Below, one piece after another: positions 1-9,461 of a stretch of 36,378 nt of DNA. The stretch lies in contig JAGPGT010000004.1 of the NCBI GenBank assembly GCA_018055905.1, forward strand, positions 11,940 to 48,317, in the 5' to 3' direction. Position 1 is the stretch's first letter. Every line of letters starts with the position of its first letter. The notes under the pieces are model-generated. The model did no database searches. It saw only the letters and a program-made list of their open reading frames with translations, and was not told the DNA's origin. Origin of the DNA: Phycisphaerae bacterium. GTDB lineage: Bacteria > Planctomycetota > Phycisphaerae > Sedimentisphaerales > Anaerobacaceae. The translations under genes and the position numbers were made by a program.

Positions 1-210
1 GGTCCCCGGTCGGGGCAGTTCATGACGCTGGGGGCCAAGGCCCTGGCCTTGACCAAGGGGCGGATCACGCCGAGCTTCGACGACGTCAAGGCGATCTGCA
101 AGCTGGTCCTGCGCCATCGCGTGATTCCGAACTTCAACGCAGAAGCCGATGGCATCAGCACTGAGGCGATCCTGGGCGACCTGGTGGAGAAGGTGGCGAC
201 GCCGAAATGA
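1..210 (+). CDS. MoxR-family AAA+ ATPase, C-terminal end (5' partial)
   Basis: The reading frame is open from the first base, and about 69 residues remain. They match the C-terminal lid helices of MoxR ATPases: a GPRSGQ stretch, a helix containing AKALALTKGR, then ITPSFDDVKAICKLVLRHRV, the usual 'V.PDDVK......LRHR' signature. The Walker A and B motifs lie outside the window. MoxR proteins are AAA+ chaperones usually encoded just before DUF58 and VWA genes, which they are thought to help assemble or insert metal into. Here the DUF58 gene starts 34 nt after the stop, so this is the leading or near-leading gene of the operon. The family call is firm even though only the tail is visible; the substrate is unknown. 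Confidence 0.85.
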   Translation, partial: GPRSGQFMTLGAKALALTKGRITPSFDDVKAICKLVLRHRVIPNFNAEADGISTEAILGDLVEKVATPK

Positions 211-219
211 AGGGCGGCA

Positions 220-246
220 TAGGACGTATAGGACGGATGCGACCAT
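220..246 (+). repeat. 9-bp tandem repeat TAGGACGKA, about 2.5 copies
   Basis: TAGGACGTA (220-228) and TAGGACGGA (229-237) are direct tandem copies, with a diverged third (TGCGACCAT) running into the DUF58 start codon. They lie in the 34-nt gap after moxR. The same nonamer occurs again at 35429-35437. Confidence 0.5.
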
Positions 247-1141
247 GACAACGTCAAGTCGGGAATACCTCGATCCGCTGTTCTTGAACAAGCTGGCGAA
301 CCTGGAACTGGTGGCTCGGTGCGCGGTGGAGGGGTTCTTTTCCGGGCTGCACCCCAGCCCATTCCAGGGCTTCAGCGTCGAGTACAGCGACCATCGCCAG
401 TACCATCCCGGCGACGAGGTGAAGTTCGTCGATTGGAAGGTGTACGCCCGCACGGATCGGCTCTGCATCAAGCGGTTCCACCAGGAGACCAATACGACGG
501 TGTACGTTCTGCTCGACGTCAGCAAGAGCATGTCGTTCGGGGGCGGCTCGATCCGCAAGATCGACTACGCCCGTTGCTTATCCGCGGCACTGACGTACCT
601 GATGCTCAAGCAGGGGGACAGCACGGGACTGATCCTCTTCGCGGAGAAGGTGATCTCGCAGGTTCCTCCAGCCTCCCGCCGGACGCACATCCACGCGATC
701 CTGCAGGCCCTGGACCGCCAAACGACCGCAGGGCAGACGAATTTGGCCTCGATCCTGCATACGGTCGCTGAGACGACCAAACGCCGGGGTCTGGTCGTCC
801 TGATCTCCGACCTGCTCGACGACGAAGCCGACATCTTCCGCGGCCTGGCCCACCTGAAGTTCCTCAAGCACGACGTGATCGTCTTTCATGTGATGGATCT
901 GCGGGAACTGGACCTCAAGTACGAGGGCCTGATCCAGTTCGAGGACCTAGAGACCGGCGACAAGTTCCGCACGTTCCCCCAGTCGATCCGCGACGGCTAC
1001 CAGCAGCGGGTTACCGATTTTCTCGACAACGTCAAGAAGACCCTGGGCAAGAGCGGCATCGACTACTGCCTGCTGGAGACCTCGCAACCCCTGGACCGGG
1101 CCTTCCTCGCCTATCTGCTCAAGCGAAGGAGGCTGATGTGA
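245..1141 (+). CDS. DUF58 domain protein with VWA-like MIDAS
   Basis: 298 residues. The N-terminal half carries the DUF58 signature, including a YSDHRQYHPGDEVKFVDWKV segment (R.Y..GD....DWk). The second half is a VWA-like fold with a metal-binding DxSxS motif (DVSKS, Asp91) and a conserved VLISDLLDD strand. An ATG at 149 in the same frame would overlap moxR and add a Trp/Arg-rich stretch unlike the family, so ATG 245 is chosen. DUF58 proteins are cytosolic or membrane-associated partners of MoxR ATPases; their biochemical role is unsettled. The stop overlaps the next start by 4 nt (GTGA), indicating translational coupling. Confidence 0.9.
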   Translation: MTTSSREYLDPLFLNKLANLELVARCAVEGFFSGLHPSPFQGFSVEYSDHRQYHPGDEVKFVDWKVYARTDRLCIKRFHQETNTTVYVLLDVSKSMSFGGGSIRKIDYARCLSAALTYLMLKQGDSTGLILFAEKVISQVPPASRRTHIHAILQALDRQTTAGQTNLASILHTVAETTKRRGLVVLISDLLDDEADIFRGLAHLKFLKHDVIVFHVMDLRELDLKYEGLIQFEDLETGDKFRTFPQSIRDGYQQRVTDFLDNVKKTLGKSGIDYCLLETSQPLDRAFLAYLLKRRRLM

Positions 1142-3198
1142 GTTTTCTGGCGTGGACATTCCTGTTCGGATCGGTGGCGGTGGTCGGGCCGATCCTGGCG
1201 CACCTGCTGGCCAAGCCGCGTTTTCGCCGGGTGCCGTTCACGATGCTGCAATTCCTTCGGGCCGGCCGACAGGAGAGCCACTCCCGCCGAAAGCTCCGCG
1301 ACATTCTCGTGCTGCTCCTGCGCTGCGCGATCATCGTGTTGATCGCGGTGCTGTTCGCCCGGCCGGTGTTGAAGGTGCATTCACCGCCTCCGGCGCATAC
1401 ACCAATTCTCTATCTGGCCCTGGACGACTCGGCGTCCATGGCCTATCACGATGGCGGAGAGAGCCTGTTCGCGAAGGCGGTCGAGAAAGCCGTCGGCCAT
1501 GTGCGTCAGGCCCCGTCTGACGCCATGTTCGGCGTGTACGGACTCGCGTCGGGCAAGACCGCCGAGGGATTGACCCGCAGTCAGGTCCTCGCGGAGATCA
1601 GGCGATTGGCCGTCGTGCCCAGGAGCGCACGGCCTGCGGATTTCGTGAAGGTACTGGAGTCGCAGGGCTCCGCGGCATTCCTCGCCGATGTGATCTCCGC
1701 GGTCGTGATCAGTGATTTCGGTCCGGACGTCTTGCGGGAGTTCGAGCGGATTCGCAAGCCCGCGGCGGTCGGCGCGTTGTCGCACGAAATCGTCGTTCCC
1801 TCCTCACCTGTGAGCAACGTGGCGATTGCCGACGCAAATCCCATCGAGACCGCAGACAACAAGCTCGACATCGACGTGCTCGTCGCCAATGGTGGCGACC
1901 AGCAGGAGCGTCGCAAACTGATCGCCAAGTGCGATGATCTAAGGCCGATCCCCACGGACGTCACGCTGTCGGCAGGTGAGCGGAAAGTGGTTCGTGTCGG
2001 GATCGATCTGGGGCCGCGAGGGCAGGGGACCCGTCGGTCCTGCCTTCCGCTGGAACTGAGCCTCGACCCTCGGGACGGCTTGGAAGCGGACGACGTATTC
2101 CGTCTTGGCGTCTGCATGCCTCAGGCCGCGGCCACGAAGGTCCTCGTGGTCAGTCGAGGGGATGAAGCATTCCTGTTTGAGACCGCCGTCGAGGCCCTCA
2201 TGGAGAAAGGCGCCGCCGGTGGCATGAGCTTGCGGAAGACCCGCGAGAGCGACGTTCGCAGTGACGATCTCTCGTGGGCGGACGTTGTCGTATTCTCCTG
2301 CCTGCCGACGGACGCCTCCTATCCTGCGAGTCTTCTGAGGAGTTGTCTCGCTCGGGGCGGGCGGCTTGTCTTCTTCACGACGGAATCAGGCAATCCGCAG
2401 ATCGCGGACATGCTGCTGCGTGAGGGGCTGATTCCCGCCGTGCCACAGAGATGGAGCCAGGGAGTTGCGTGGCTCCAGCCGCAGCCCGTTGCCATTGAGG
2501 GAACCGTATTCAGCGAGGCGGCGATTCAAACCCTTGCGAGCTACCGATTCGACAAGATCGCCCTGAAGGGGCACTGGCTGTGCCGGACGTCGAGCCAGGC
2601 ACAATGCGTGTGGCGACTGGCCAACGACGCTGCGTTCGTCTACGCCCAACCTCAAAACACGGGCGTCTCGATCCTGGTGAACACAAGCATCGACGATTCG
2701 CGCGGGCTGCTCGCCAAATCGGGGGCTTGGGTGGCGTTCTGCAGGTTTTTGGTCGGCGAGGGCGAGCAGGTCCGGCGGCTCTGCCTGCGTGCGGAAGATC
2801 GTCCGACGCTCGAACTGCCCGCCTCGATGCGGGCCGTCGGGCGGACCCTTGTCAACGTGGAGAACTGTGATGGCGGAAAGGCCCGCGCCGCGATAGAAGG
2901 CGTCAGACTGGTTCTGCCTGCTCCGCAGGGACTGGGCTGGATGCGAACGCAAGGGGGTGATCCGACGCTGCACGTCGGCGTCAATTTGCCCCAGGGCGAG
3001 ACGGATCTTCGCAGGCCGACCGAGGGCGCGGTCGCCGCCGCGATCAAGGGGGCGTTCGTGTTCGAGCCCGGTCAGGAGCGGTCGCTTGCACAAGGGAGTG
3101 CCCCCATGCAGAGCAAACCCGTCTGGAGAGAATTTGCCTGGGCGATCGTGGCGCTGCTGCTCTTGGAGCCGGCAGTCACAAACAGACTGAAGAGATGA
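1138..3198 (+). CDS. BatA-like VWA membrane protein
   Basis: 686 residues from a GTG overlapping the DUF58 stop. The N-terminus is a typical BatA domain: a hydrophobic segment (about 1-24), a basic stretch (KPRFRRVPFTMLQFLR), then a second membrane helix (about 57-79). A VWA-like domain follows with MIDAS DDSAS at 96-100. The middle (about 230-320) looks like a beta-sandwich domain. Residues about 335-430 resemble a class I glutamine-amidotransferase-like Rossmann fold (VLVVSRGDEAF ... ADVVVFSCLP), as in many planctomycete proteins of this type. A C-terminal membrane helix (about 665-681) ends in NRLKR. It probably sits in the inner membrane with its large part outside. The family is well supported; the function is unknown. 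Confidence 0.85.
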   Translation: MSFLAWTFLFGSVAVVGPILAHLLAKPRFRRVPFTMLQFLRAGRQESHSRRKLRDILVLLLRCAIIVLIAVLFARPVLKVHSPPPAHTPILYLALDDSASMAYHDGGESLFAKAVEKAVGHVRQAPSDAMFGVYGLASGKTAEGLTRSQVLAEIRRLAVVPRSARPADFVKVLESQGSAAFLADVISAVVISDFGPDVLREFERIRKPAAVGALSHEIVVPSSPVSNVAIADANPIETADNKLDIDVLVANGGDQQERRKLIAKCDDLRPIPTDVTLSAGERKVVRVGIDLGPRGQGTRRSCLPLELSLDPRDGLEADDVFRLGVCMPQAAATKVLVVSRGDEAFLFETAVEALMEKGAAGGMSLRKTRESDVRSDDLSWADVVVFSCLPTDASYPASLLRSCLARGGRLVFFTTESGNPQIADMLLREGLIPAVPQRWSQGVAWLQPQPVAIEGTVFSEAAIQTLASYRFDKIALKGHWLCRTSSQAQCVWRLANDAAFVYAQPQNTGVSILVNTSIDDSRGLLAKSGAWVAFCRFLVGEGEQVRRLCLRAEDRPTLELPASMRAVGRTLVNVENCDGGKARAAIEGVRLVLPAPQGLGWMRTQGGDPTLHVGVNLPQGETDLRRPTEGAVAAAIKGAFVFEPGQERSLAQGSAPMQSKPVWREFAWAIVALLLLEPAVTNRLKR

Positions 3199-3201
3199 AG
3201 T

Positions 3202-6200
3202 ATGGCCGCTGCGGTTGACGACATTCTGGATGATCTGATCGCACGGGTGGGACGCGTGCGGCGGTGGCTGCTGGCCCTCAGCGTTCTGCGGATTGCCGCC
3301 TTGGGACTGGCCTGTGTTTCGCTGTACATCGGCGGATACGCCTGGCTCGACCATCGCATCCACTTCGGTTCGATTGGCAGGTTGTCCTCGCTGGTTGTGT
3401 TCCTGGCTATGGTGGCCGTCGGTCTGTATTTCATTGTCCGCATTCTCCGCCGCGACATGACGTACGCCAACGCCGCCAACTACATCGAGGCCAAACACAG
3501 CTTCGACCAGCAGCTTGTGGCGGCCGTGGAATACTACGAGGGACGCGGCGATTATCCCTACTCCAAGTCGCTCGCGGCCCAACTGGTCCGGCAGGTTGAC
3601 TCTGCGACGCAGGAATACCGCTTCGACTCCACAATCGAGAAGTGGCAGGGGTATCTGCTCGCGTGCTTCGTTTTGCTGGGTGCGTGCGTCGTCGGGTTTT
3701 TCGTTCATCAGAATGTACTGTTTTTTTCCTCGTATCTGGCTCGGTTGCTGCGACCGTTCTCCGCTGTCCAGCCGGTACCCGACACAGTCCTGGAATCCGT
3801 CACCGGCGACCTCGTCGCAGGCGTGGATGACCCGGTGACGTTCGAACTGGCGGTCGAGGGGCGTGTCCCGGAATCAGCCTCGCTTGTTCTGACGCGGCGT
3901 GATCCGAACGATCCGAATGCCCCAGCCGAAGCCCTCACTGAGAGGATCGAACTCACACGCAGCACCGACGCCGAGGGCAGGACGAAATTCACCGCGACGA
4001 AGTCCTTCGACGCCCCCGGCCGGTTCGAGTACCGGTTTGAGACACCCAAGGCCCGATCCGATTCGCATGAGCTTCGCGTGTGCGAGTCGCCTTCGATCGA
4101 TCGCGTCACGGCCAAGGTGTTTCCGCCCGGCGCGCCGCAGGAGACCAGCGACCCCGATCCGAACGCAACGCTCGCGACGCAGATGCAGCCGTATGAGGTG
4201 GAGCTGACGGACAAGCCGTTGGAGGTGCTGCCTCACAGCCGTATCGAACTGACCGCCCAGGCATCGACCCCGCTTCGCGAGGCGACGATGGCGAGGTCCG
4301 ACGGCAAATCTGTCAGGCAGCCACTCAACGGTGAGAATCGCTTCGGCTTTGAGTTTACGGCCGACAAGTCCTCTTCGCTCCAGCTCAACGTCGTCAGCGC
4401 CGACGGTCTGACCGGTAGCCGGGCCAAAGAGCTTCAGGTCGTGCTCAAGTCGGACGCGCGGCCCGAGTTCAAGCTGGTCTCGCCCGACGGCGACTGCCTG
4501 GCCACGGACGTCGCCAGCATCCCGATCGCGTTCGAGGTGACGGACGATTTCGGGCTTGAGCGGGTCGAATTGCTCTGCGAGTTGCCGGGTCGCGAAGCAA
4601 TTGTGCTGGAGTCGGCCTCGCCGCAGGGGGCCAGGCAAACGGCCCTGACCCACGTGCTCGAACTGGAAGAACACGAGTTGCGCGTAGGCGATGCGGTGCT
4701 CTTCTACGCCAGAGCCAGGGACATCGACACAGGCCATCGGCCCGCCGACGCGAACGTGTGCAGCGAGGTCTATCTCATCGAGGTCAGGCCCTATCGGCAG
4801 TATTGGCATCAGGAGTCCGGCGGCAACCAGTCGAACCCCGCGCCGGGATTGATCCCGGAGGACCTCATCACGGTTCTGGAATACACGCGGGCGGTGGTCA
4901 AGAAGACCTGGACGCTGGCCCGATCGCCGCAGTCGGCGGCAGAGGATCGTCCCAAACTCCAGATGCTGGCGGAAGACGTCCAGTACTGTGCCTTCCGGCT
5001 GACCACGATCCGCGACGATCCTGAAAAGGGCTTCGGCGAGGGCGACAAAGCCGTGATGAATCGCGTGCTGGAATCCTATCGTCAGGCCCAGACTCACATG
5101 AAGAACGCCGATGCGAACGCGGCGTTGCCTCCGGTCCAGGACGCCTATCGCATTCTCCGCATGTTCGTCGACGAGTTGCATTTGAAATGGACCCCGCCGG
5201 ACAGCGGGACCAGCGCGCCGCAGGAGACTCCCGAGAAGGTCAAGCTCCAGGAGCAGCCGCAGGATTCCCAAATGGACAAGGACCGCGTTGAGAACCAACT
5301 CCAGGAGATGCAACAGAAGATCGACTCGCTCGCGAAGCAGCAGGAGTCGCTCAAAGCCGATATCTCCAAAGCGATGCGGCAACAGAGGGATTCGAAGTCG
5401 CAATCCCAGTCCGCGAACCCTTCCACCGGCGGAGACGGGAGGGCATCTCAAGACCAGGCTGGCGACAAAAAGGCCCGCTCGTCCGGAAAAGGAGATTCCG
5501 GGGAGCCGACCGGGGAATCGGGCAGTCAGGGGCAGTCTCCAGGCTCCCAGTCCAACGGTCAGGCCGGGCAATCGGGACAGGGACAGAGCGGACCGCAAGG
5601 GCAGGCCGGCCGGGGACAGAACGGGAACTCACCAGGCAGTCCCAACGGGTCGGAAACCGAGCAGACAGGTAACGCGCCGGGGCAAGGTTCTTCCCAAGCG
5701 GATGCGCAGATGCGTATGCTCCAAGCCCGCCAGAGGGCCTTGCGAGAGCAGGCTTCGCAGATGAGCAAGGATATGAACGGGCTAGCTGCTTCCGATGGTT
5801 CTTCGCGGGGACAACCCGGTGGAGAGGCCAAAGGACATCTCGACCAGGCGGTGGAGGCGATGCATCGTCTTGAAGAACGTCTGGAGGACGCCCGGTACGG
5901 GTCGGGCGAAGAGTCCGGATCCGAAGGTATGGTCGATTTGGCGGATTCCGCGGCTCGTCGGTTGGCCGAGGCAGGGCGTGCGATCCGCCGCCAACGCCCA
6001 GGTGAAGGAGAGGACTCGCTGGAGAAAGCCCGCGAAATGGCCGAACAGCTCGCGTGGGATGCGCAAGCGTACGACGAGTCGCTCAGCGAGGCCGAGAAGC
6101 AGAAGATGCAGGATCGGCTCAAGGCCGCCGAGCGGCTGTTGGAGAGTATGGCGGGAGTGCAGTGGACCACGATGTCCAGCAGGGGTGGTCCCGGCGTGGG

Positions 6201-6405
6201 GCATGTCTACACGAAGGACCCGCATGCCTCGCCCGCGGAGACCGCTCGACTGCTCGCTCGCCAGTTCTGGTCGATGGGCCTGAAAGGACAGAACCGTCGA
6301 AGTCGGCTCATGGAGCAGGAATCGTCCGGCGTAAAGTTCTTCGAGGCCGAGAGCGAGTTCTTCGAGAAGGCGGCGAAATTCGGATCGCAGAGCGTGCAGA
6401 AATGA
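3202..6405 (+). CDS. DUF4175-like large membrane protein with coiled coils and Gln/Gly-rich linker
   Basis: 1067 residues, starting 3 nt after the previous stop. Three hydrophobic segments (about 23-47, 61-82 and 151-172) anchor the N-terminus. Residues about 190-530 look like repeated beta-sandwich domains (VTDDFGLERVELLCELPG is typical of DUF4175-like proteins). A helical region (about 550-730) rich in Gln, Lys and Glu leads into a roughly 100-residue tract (about 730-832) almost entirely Gly, Gln, Ser, Pro and Asn. More amphipathic helices (about 835-990) and a C-terminal tail follow. The architecture suggests a long periplasmic scaffold. Its position between VWA proteins implies one complex. 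I infer the family from architecture and context, not from a catalytic motif. Confidence 0.72.
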   Translation: MAAAVDDILDDLIARVGRVRRWLLALSVLRIAALGLACVSLYIGGYAWLDHRIHFGSIGRLSSLVVFLAMVAVGLYFIVRILRRDMTYANAANYIEAKHSFDQQLVAAVEYYEGRGDYPYSKSLAAQLVRQVDSATQEYRFDSTIEKWQGYLLACFVLLGACVVGFFVHQNVLFFSSYLARLLRPFSAVQPVPDTVLESVTGDLVAGVDDPVTFELAVEGRVPESASLVLTRRDPNDPNAPAEALTERIELTRSTDAEGRTKFTATKSFDAPGRFEYRFETPKARSDSHELRVCESPSIDRVTAKVFPPGAPQETSDPDPNATLATQMQPYEVELTDKPLEVLPHSRIELTAQASTPLREATMARSDGKSVRQPLNGENRFGFEFTADKSSSLQLNVVSADGLTGSRAKELQVVLKSDARPEFKLVSPDGDCLATDVASIPIAFEVTDDFGLERVELLCELPGREAIVLESASPQGARQTALTHVLELEEHELRVGDAVLFYARARDIDTGHRPADANVCSEVYLIEVRPYRQYWHQESGGNQSNPAPGLIPEDLITVLEYTRAVVKKTWTLARSPQSAAEDRPKLQMLAEDVQYCAFRLTTIRDDPEKGFGEGDKAVMNRVLESYRQAQTHMKNADANAALPPVQDAYRILRMFVDELHLKWTPPDSGTSAPQETPEKVKLQEQPQDSQMDKDRVENQLQEMQQKIDSLAKQQESLKADISKAMRQQRDSKSQSQSANPSTGGDGRASQDQAGDKKARSSGKGDSGEPTGESGSQGQSPGSQSNGQAGQSGQGQSGPQGQAGRGQNGNSPGSPNGSETEQTGNAPGQGSSQADAQMRMLQARQRALREQASQMSKDMNGLAASDGSSRGQPGGEAKGHLDQAVEAMHRLEERLEDARYGSGEESGSEGMVDLADSAARRLAEAGRAIRRQRPGEGEDSLEKAREMAEQLAWDAQAYDESLSEAEKQKMQDRLKAAERLLESMAGVQWTTMSSRGGPGVGHVYTKDPHASPAETARLLARQFWSMGLKGQNRRSRLMEQESSGVKFFEAESEFFEKAAKFGSQSVQK

Positions 6406-8630
6406 CCTTCGTGGATTACCCAGGACATCTCGTTGCTTTGGGGCTGACACTGGCAACTGCCGCGGTCGTCCTCGTCGCCTTCCATGCAGGCCCGCTGCAG
6501 ACGCCGCAGCGCAATCGATACTGCCGGCTCCTGGCGGCTCTACACTATGCTGCGATTCTTCTGGTGCTTGTCATCCTCTGGAACCCTTCCGCATGGCGAG
6601 AGGAAGAGACGTTTGGGAAGAACACTGTCCTGGCGGTCTTCGACACAAGCGAAAGCATGTCCGTGGCCGACGACGGACGCCAGTCGCGACTGGATCGGTC
6701 GCTGAGCCGATTCGCGGAGTGCTTCGACAAGCCGGACGCGGATGGGCCTCAGTACCGGGTCTACGGCTTCGACGAACGCGTCTACCACTGCGGTTCCGCG
6801 GACCTGCTTCGGCGGTGGGGCTTGCGAAGCAATCTGCACGAGGCGGTTTCGCTCACGGCCGACTGCCTCACACGAGATGCACAGAGTCCAACGCGGGACG
6901 AGCCCACCGGTTTGGTCATCTTCACGGACGGACGGGCCGACGACCGGGACCCGCGGCGCTATCTGCCTGCGTTGCGGGAAGACCTGCCGATCCTGATCGT
7001 GGGCGTGGGGGCCCGAAGTCCGCGGCCCGACCTGGCGGTCGAGACGCTCCTAAGCCCGGCGGCTGTTTGGGTCGATACGACATATGACGTTGGCGTAGTG
7101 GTGTCCGCTGCGGGTGTGCCGAATGCTCCCGTGACACTGGAGCTGCTTTGCGACAACGAGATTGTCGGGAAGCGTCAGATCGATCGAGAGGCCTTCAAGG
7201 CCGACGGCACAGGGCCCGCACAGGCGACGCTCAGGTTCACCGTCCCGGCGCAGGGGCTTGGCGTGCACCTGTTGACCGCCCGTGTCCCACCGGGCCGGGG
7301 CGAGATCAACCTGGGAAACAATGCCCGCACGACGTCGGTCGAGGTGATGCAGGAACGCCCGCTGCGAGTCCTGCTGTACTCGCAATGGGCCAACTTCAAC
7401 ATCGGCAAAATCCGCCAGGTGTTGTCACGGGACAAGCACATTCGACTGGATCTGGGCTTCGACGTGATCAAGAATAAGCCCCTGTCGGATCGGGCGACGC
7501 GGGCCACGGGGTATGTGACCCTGGCGGAGTTCCACACCCGGCAGGATGAATACGATGTGATCATCGATGGATCCTCGTATATCGGTTTCCCAGGGGACGA
7601 TTTCAAGGAGAAGACTTCGTATGATTTCTTCGCCAAGCGGGGCGGCGCCATGATTCTCCTGCCGGGTGAGACGGTGCATACTCTGGCGACAGACAGCCAG
7701 GAACGCGGCCTGTCCACGTTGCCGGTTCTGTTCGCGCGGCAAGAGCAGGGCGCCTTCCCCACAATGGCGGTTTCGAGTCCGGCGAGGGTCTGGCCGCCGC
7801 AACGGGATGCGATCAAGCTGTCCTTTGAAGCCGAGATCGCGTATGTGTTCGATCCGAGCGTCTTCGCGGAGCCGCAGTATCGGGTCTCGCCGTACTATGG
7901 AATCGCTGCGACAAAACCCGCGGCTACGACGCTGGCGATGGTCGGCGACACGCCGATCGTCTCGGTGCACAGGGTCGGCAGGGGTCGGGTGTGCCTGCTC
8001 AACATCTCGAAGCTGTTCACGCTTTACAGAGAGGACAGGCAAGGCGGCGCGCTGAGCGAACTGATGTGCGGCTTGGTGGCGTATCTGGGCCGCACACCTT
8101 CGCAGGGGGCGAATGTCGAACTGTTCGCCGAGTGGGTGGCCGAAGACCCGCGACGCGTTCAGTTCAATGCGTACATCATGGACAAGTCCTTCCAGCCGGC
8201 TCCAGGGGCGAACGTCCTGTTGACGGTGGGCGAACAGGTCGTGAGCATGGAGCCGACCGGACGGGGGTATTACCGGGCGACGCTCGACTGGGGTTCAGGA
8301 CAATCCGTCGTCGCCAAAGCGCAGGCGGAGCTCAACGGCTCATTTCTCGGCGAGCGGATCCTTGCGACGACCCTGCCGGCGGTGCGCGACGAGATGTCCT
8401 GTGTCGATTTGGACGAACCGTTTCTACGCTCGCTGGCGGAGCGAATGAAGGCTCGTTATATCCACATCGACGACTTGAGCGAGAAGGCCGCGGAGATCTT
8501 TGAATCCCAACGTCAAGTCGGCACGATCGAAAAGGTCACGAGCATTTGGCCACGATGGTCCTTGCTGGTGGTGTTGTGTTTGTTGCTCGCGACCGGCTGG
8601 TTCATCCGCCGGGCGATTGGATTGGTGTGA
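6402..8630 (+). CDS. VWA / glutamine-amidotransferase-like membrane protein
   Basis: 742 residues. The open frame extends upstream to 6054, but ATG 6402 overlaps the previous TGA by 4 nt (ATGA) and immediately precedes a membrane-type N-terminus, so it is preferred. Two hydrophobic segments (about 8-28 and 42-62) come first, then a VWA-like domain with MIDAS DTSES at 81-85 and a strand ending GLVIFTDGRADD. A beta-sandwich with CARDB-like character follows (about 225-310), then an amidotransferase-like fold (RVLLYSQWANFN, YDVIIDGSSYIG, GGAMILLPGE). A membrane helix at the C-terminus anchors it again. It is the third MIDAS protein in a row in this operon. No amidotransferase catalytic triad is evident, so that domain is probably structural. 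Confidence 0.8.
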   Translation: MTFVDYPGHLVALGLTLATAAVVLVAFHAGPLQTPQRNRYCRLLAALHYAAILLVLVILWNPSAWREEETFGKNTVLAVFDTSESMSVADDGRQSRLDRSLSRFAECFDKPDADGPQYRVYGFDERVYHCGSADLLRRWGLRSNLHEAVSLTADCLTRDAQSPTRDEPTGLVIFTDGRADDRDPRRYLPALREDLPILIVGVGARSPRPDLAVETLLSPAAVWVDTTYDVGVVVSAAGVPNAPVTLELLCDNEIVGKRQIDREAFKADGTGPAQATLRFTVPAQGLGVHLLTARVPPGRGEINLGNNARTTSVEVMQERPLRVLLYSQWANFNIGKIRQVLSRDKHIRLDLGFDVIKNKPLSDRATRATGYVTLAEFHTRQDEYDVIIDGSSYIGFPGDDFKEKTSYDFFAKRGGAMILLPGETVHTLATDSQERGLSTLPVLFARQEQGAFPTMAVSSPARVWPPQRDAIKLSFEAEIAYVFDPSVFAEPQYRVSPYYGIAATKPAATTLAMVGDTPIVSVHRVGRGRVCLLNISKLFTLYREDRQGGALSELMCGLVAYLGRTPSQGANVELFAEWVAEDPRRVQFNAYIMDKSFQPAPGANVLLTVGEQVVSMEPTGRGYYRATLDWGSGQSVVAKAQAELNGSFLGERILATTLPAVRDEMSCVDLDEPFLRSLAERMKARYIHIDDLSEKAAEIFESQRQVGTIEKVTSIWPRWSLLVVLCLLLATGWFIRRAIGLV

Positions 8631-8641
8631 GGAGTGTCGGG

Positions 8642-9427
8642 ATGGTTCATAGAATTGTGATTGCCGCCTGTGTAGTGTCGCTCGCGACCGCGATGGTTGC
8701 ACAAGACCGCCTCGCGGTCGAGACCTATGCGGTCGTCGTCAGCGGGGTCGGCAAGGACCCGCAGGACCTTCTTGCCAGGGGGCAGGTGCTGAGTGATTTG
8801 CGAACATATCTGAGCGAAAAGGTATCCGTCAAGGCCGAACGACTGACGGTCCTGTCGCCCGACGTCGCGACGGCGCAGGAGGCAAAGAACGCGATCGACG
8901 CGGTGGCTCGAACCGCACGAGAGACCGATCGATTCATTTTCTACTACATCGGGCAGACAAATCTGGCGGGAGGTTTGCTGCGATTCAATCTGCCCGGCCC
9001 GGATGTCACGCAGGACGATTGGGCCCGATGGCTGTCGGGAGTCAAGGCCAAGACCCAGCTTGTTGTCTTGGACTGTCCCTGCGCCGCGGCAGCGGCCCAA
9101 GCCCTTGCCCGTCCCGGCAGGGTCGTCGTCATGGCTGCGACCGAAGTGCAGGTGTACAGCCCTCGATTCAGTCTGCACTTCGTTCCGGCCCTGGCCCGAT
9201 CCCAGAGCGACGCGAATCATGACGGTCGCGTAAGCGTGCTCGAAGCTTTCACCGCGACAGCTCGCGAAATCGAGCAGTGGTACCGTCAGATGAAGCTGCT
9301 GCCCACGGAGACCCCGTGCATGGAGGACAATGGCGACGGCCGGCCCACGGAGCAGCCCTGGCGGTATTCACAGGATGGCTGCGATGGCCGATTGGCCGCA
9401 GAGTTCGTGCTTGCTCCAGGGTTCTGA
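8642..9427 (+). CDS. Secreted caspase-fold (C13/C14-like) protein, catalytic residues apparently lost
   Basis: 261 residues from ATG 8642, behind a GAGGAG ribosome site; an in-frame ATG at 8546 lies inside the previous gene. A signal peptide covers about residues 1-21 (cleavage near MVA-Q). The order of strands matches bacterial caspase/legumain-like proteins: YAVVVSGVGKD, then FIFYYIGQTN, RFNLPGPDVTQDD, LVVLDCPC, RPGRVVVMAAT and a C-terminal DGRVSVLEAFTATAREIE. In active relatives the second motif reads YYxGHG; here Gln105 replaces the His. The Cys motif (Cys145/Cys147) lacks the usual DxCxSG spacing. A perfect EF-hand-like loop (Asp190 to Glu201, DANHDGRVSVLE) is present. It is likely a non-catalytic exported partner of the DUF4159 protein encoded next. 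Confidence 0.7.
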   Translation: MVHRIVIAACVVSLATAMVAQDRLAVETYAVVVSGVGKDPQDLLARGQVLSDLRTYLSEKVSVKAERLTVLSPDVATAQEAKNAIDAVARTARETDRFIFYYIGQTNLAGGLLRFNLPGPDVTQDDWARWLSGVKAKTQLVVLDCPCAAAAAQALARPGRVVVMAATEVQVYSPRFSLHFVPALARSQSDANHDGRVSVLEAFTATAREIEQWYRQMKLLPTETPCMEDNGDGRPTEQPWRYSQDGCDGRLAAEFVLAPGF

Positions 9428-9461
9428 ACAAGGGAACCATCCATAGGGGTGAGGTGACACA

